A stretch of DNA of 64,000 nucleotides from Bacteroidota bacterium (GTDB taxonomy: Bacteria > Bacteroidota > Bacteroidia > Flavobacteriales > Weeksellaceae): NCBI GenBank assembly GCA_023457935.1, contig JAEXBA010000069.1, positions 1-64,000 on the forward strand, in the 5' to 3' direction. The notes below the pieces were generated by a model. It ran no database searches. It was not told the origin of the DNA and saw only the letters and a program-made list of their open reading frames with translations. The translations under genes and the position numbers were made by a program. Positions 62,756 through 64,000 of this stretch are shown in pieces. Numbering within the stretch: position 1 is the first letter of the stretch; the number at the start of each line of letters is the position of its first letter.

Positions 62756-63955
62756 TCACGAAATCTGCACTTTTTCCAGACATTCTTTAATCCTTTTCAT
62801 TGCCTCGCGGAGTTCAGCTTCTGAAGCAGCATACGAAAAACGGACACATTCCGGACTGCCGAAAGAAACGCCGCCAACCGATCCAACATGAGCATGATCC
62901 AGCAGAAACATCGCAAAATCATCAGAATCTTTTATTTCAACACCATTCAGTTTTTTGCCTAAATAAAAGGAAATATCAGGAAAGAAATAGAAAGCAGATT
63001 TCGGCAACAGCACTTTGAAACCGGGAATTTCCTTCATCAGTTCAAAAACAATGTCACGTCTTTTCCGGAATTCATCAATCATGTATTTATACTCAGAAGG
63101 ATCTGTTTCCAACGCGGTAATTGCTGCTCTCTGTGCAAGCGTATTCGGTCCGCTTGTCATTTGGCCCTGGATTTTTTCACAGGCTTTGGACAACCATTCC
63201 GGACACGCAGAATAGCCGATTCTCCAACCGGTCATTGCATAACCTTTCGACATTCCGTTCACTACCGCAACCTGTTCGTAAATCTCGGGAAAAACAGCTA
63301 TTGAACGGTGTGTGGTTTCATAATTGGTGAATTCGTAAATCTCATCGGAAATCACTGTTACATGAGGGTTTTTCTCAATTACTTTCGCCAGCGACTGCAG
63401 TTCGTCATAGGTATAATAACTTCCGGACGGATTGCAGGGCGAACTGTAAAGAATCGCTTTTGTTTTCGGTGTAATGGCTTCCTGAAGCTGTTCTGCAGTA
63501 ATTTTGAAATCGGTTACATAAGAGGTCTTAATGAACACCGATTTTCCGCCCATCATTTTCACCATTTCATCGTAGCTTACCCAATACGGAACGGGCAGAA
63601 TTACTTCGTCGCCATCGTTTAACAGCGCAGCAAGAATGTTCAGAATACTCTGTTTTGCACCGTTGGAAACACATATTTGGGTGGGTTTGTACTGCAGTCC
63701 GTTATCGCGTTTGAGTTTGTTTGAAATGGCCTGCCGAAGTTCCAGAAAACCGGGAACAGGAGAGTAGTGACTGTAATTTTGCTCAATGGCTTCGAAAGCC
63801 GCTTTTTTAATATTATCAGGAACATCAAAATCGGGTTCACCTAATGTTAAACTGATGACATCGATTCCTTCAGCGCGCATTTCACGCACTTTATTGCTCA
63901 TTACAAATGTCTGGGAAAAGCCCATTCTCTTGATTCTGTCTGATAATTTATCCAT
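62756..63955 (-). CDS. PLP-dependent aminotransferase, aspartate aminotransferase-like
   Basis: 399 residues, class I fold type. It has ISLTLGEPDFDVPDNIK, YSPVPGFLELRQAI, NGAKQSILN, SSPCNPSG, PLP Lys in VNGMSKGYAMTGWRIGY and a C-terminal VRFSYAAS Arg. The pattern fits the Ib subgroup of aspartate/prephenate aminotransferases. Substrate range cannot be fixed from sequence. The gene ends 5 bases before the SUFU-domain gene, so they probably share a transcript. Confidence 0.92.
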   Translation of the reverse strand: MDKLSDRIKRMGFSQTFVMSNKVREMRAEGIDVISLTLGEPDFDVPDNIKKAAFEAIEQNYSHYSPVPGFLELRQAISNKLKRDNGLQYKPTQICVSNGAKQSILNILAALLNDGDEVILPVPYWVSYDEMVKMMGGKSVFIKTSYVTDFKITAEQLQEAITPKTKAILYSSPCNPSGSYYTYDELQSLAKVIEKNPHVTVISDEIYEFTNYETTHRSIAVFPEIYEQVAVVNGMSKGYAMTGWRIGYSACPEWLSKACEKIQGQMTSGPNTLAQRAAITALETDPSEYKYMIDEFRKRRDIVFELMKEIPGFKVLLPKSAFYFFPDISFYLGKKLNGVEIKDSDDFAMFLLDHAHVGSVGGVSFGSPECVRFSYAASEAELREAMKRIKECLEKVQIS

Positions 63956-64000
63956 AAAATTTTGCTGTTCAACAAAGATAAAGTTTTAATCAATTATTTT

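Overview
The window is chromosomal DNA of a flavobacterium of the Weeksellaceae type (Chryseobacterium, Kaistella or a near relative). This rests on many TAnnTTTG promoter boxes, a short region-1.1-less primary sigma factor, a secreted protein with a type IX secretion (T9SS) sorting tail, a fused ResB-CcsA cytochrome c assembly protein, a fused DAHP synthase-chorismate mutase, and DUF2911 and DUF6952 proteins. The genus is inference.

Layout. 1-10 kb: the end of a NarL-type two-component pair, a T9SS cargo protein, a DUF2911 protein, an ada-fructosamine kinase-acetyltransferase-cupin run, a HAD hydrolase and an HsdR_N-like gene divergent from holA, then trxB, crcB and tRNA-Ser(UGA). 10-14 kb: a stress-like module (UspA pair, GNAT, PLP racemase-like enzyme) and an AraC regulator, whose two promoters share a nearly identical box. 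14-28 kb: a second, short DnaE, then an AT-rich island, then dinB divergent from an S24/XRE (LexA-like) regulator, and a higBA toxin-antitoxin pair. 28-40 kb: housekeeping genes (dnaX, aroF-like, rsgA, LptF/G permease, lolA-like, ftsK, ccsBA). 40-46 kb: lysine catabolism (ALDH and lysine 6-transaminase), DUF2007, GNAT and an esterase. 46-53 kb: a GbsR/MarR-type regulator with a complete RND efflux operon, then a Crp-like regulator. 53-64 kb: rpoD, an M28 peptidase, a serC-serA-DUF1015 cluster, ferredoxin, a LuxC-like reductase, peroxiredoxin-thioredoxin-DUF6952, a secreted SUFU-domain protein and an aspartate aminotransferase-like enzyme.

Most notable. (1) The 17.4-25.3 kb island looks like an orphan contact-dependent effector-immunity locus: a PAAR-like DUF4280 protein, a 1008-residue M23-like cell-wall effector and a lipoprotein sit in one tight operon. 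Behind them lie a broken GH19/LAS-peptidase toxin tail and several more lipoproteins, as expected if one effector displaced an older one. (2) The dnaE-like gene and dinB/S24 regulator flanking this island carry the same operator-promoter architecture: a 19-bp near-palindrome, then TTTG, then TAATTTTG at identical spacing. This predicts one DNA-damage regulon. (3) dnaX has a ten-A run at which a -1 shift joins a 361-residue gamma-like form to a 560-residue tau-like form.

No stretch longer than 300 bases lacks a gene. The longest gaps (8251-8494, 10052-10311, 17178-17390, 36822-37012) hold short repeats, promoters and operators as listed; 17178-17390 shows nothing recognisable. No insertion sequence, integrase, CRISPR array, rRNA or replication origin was seen.
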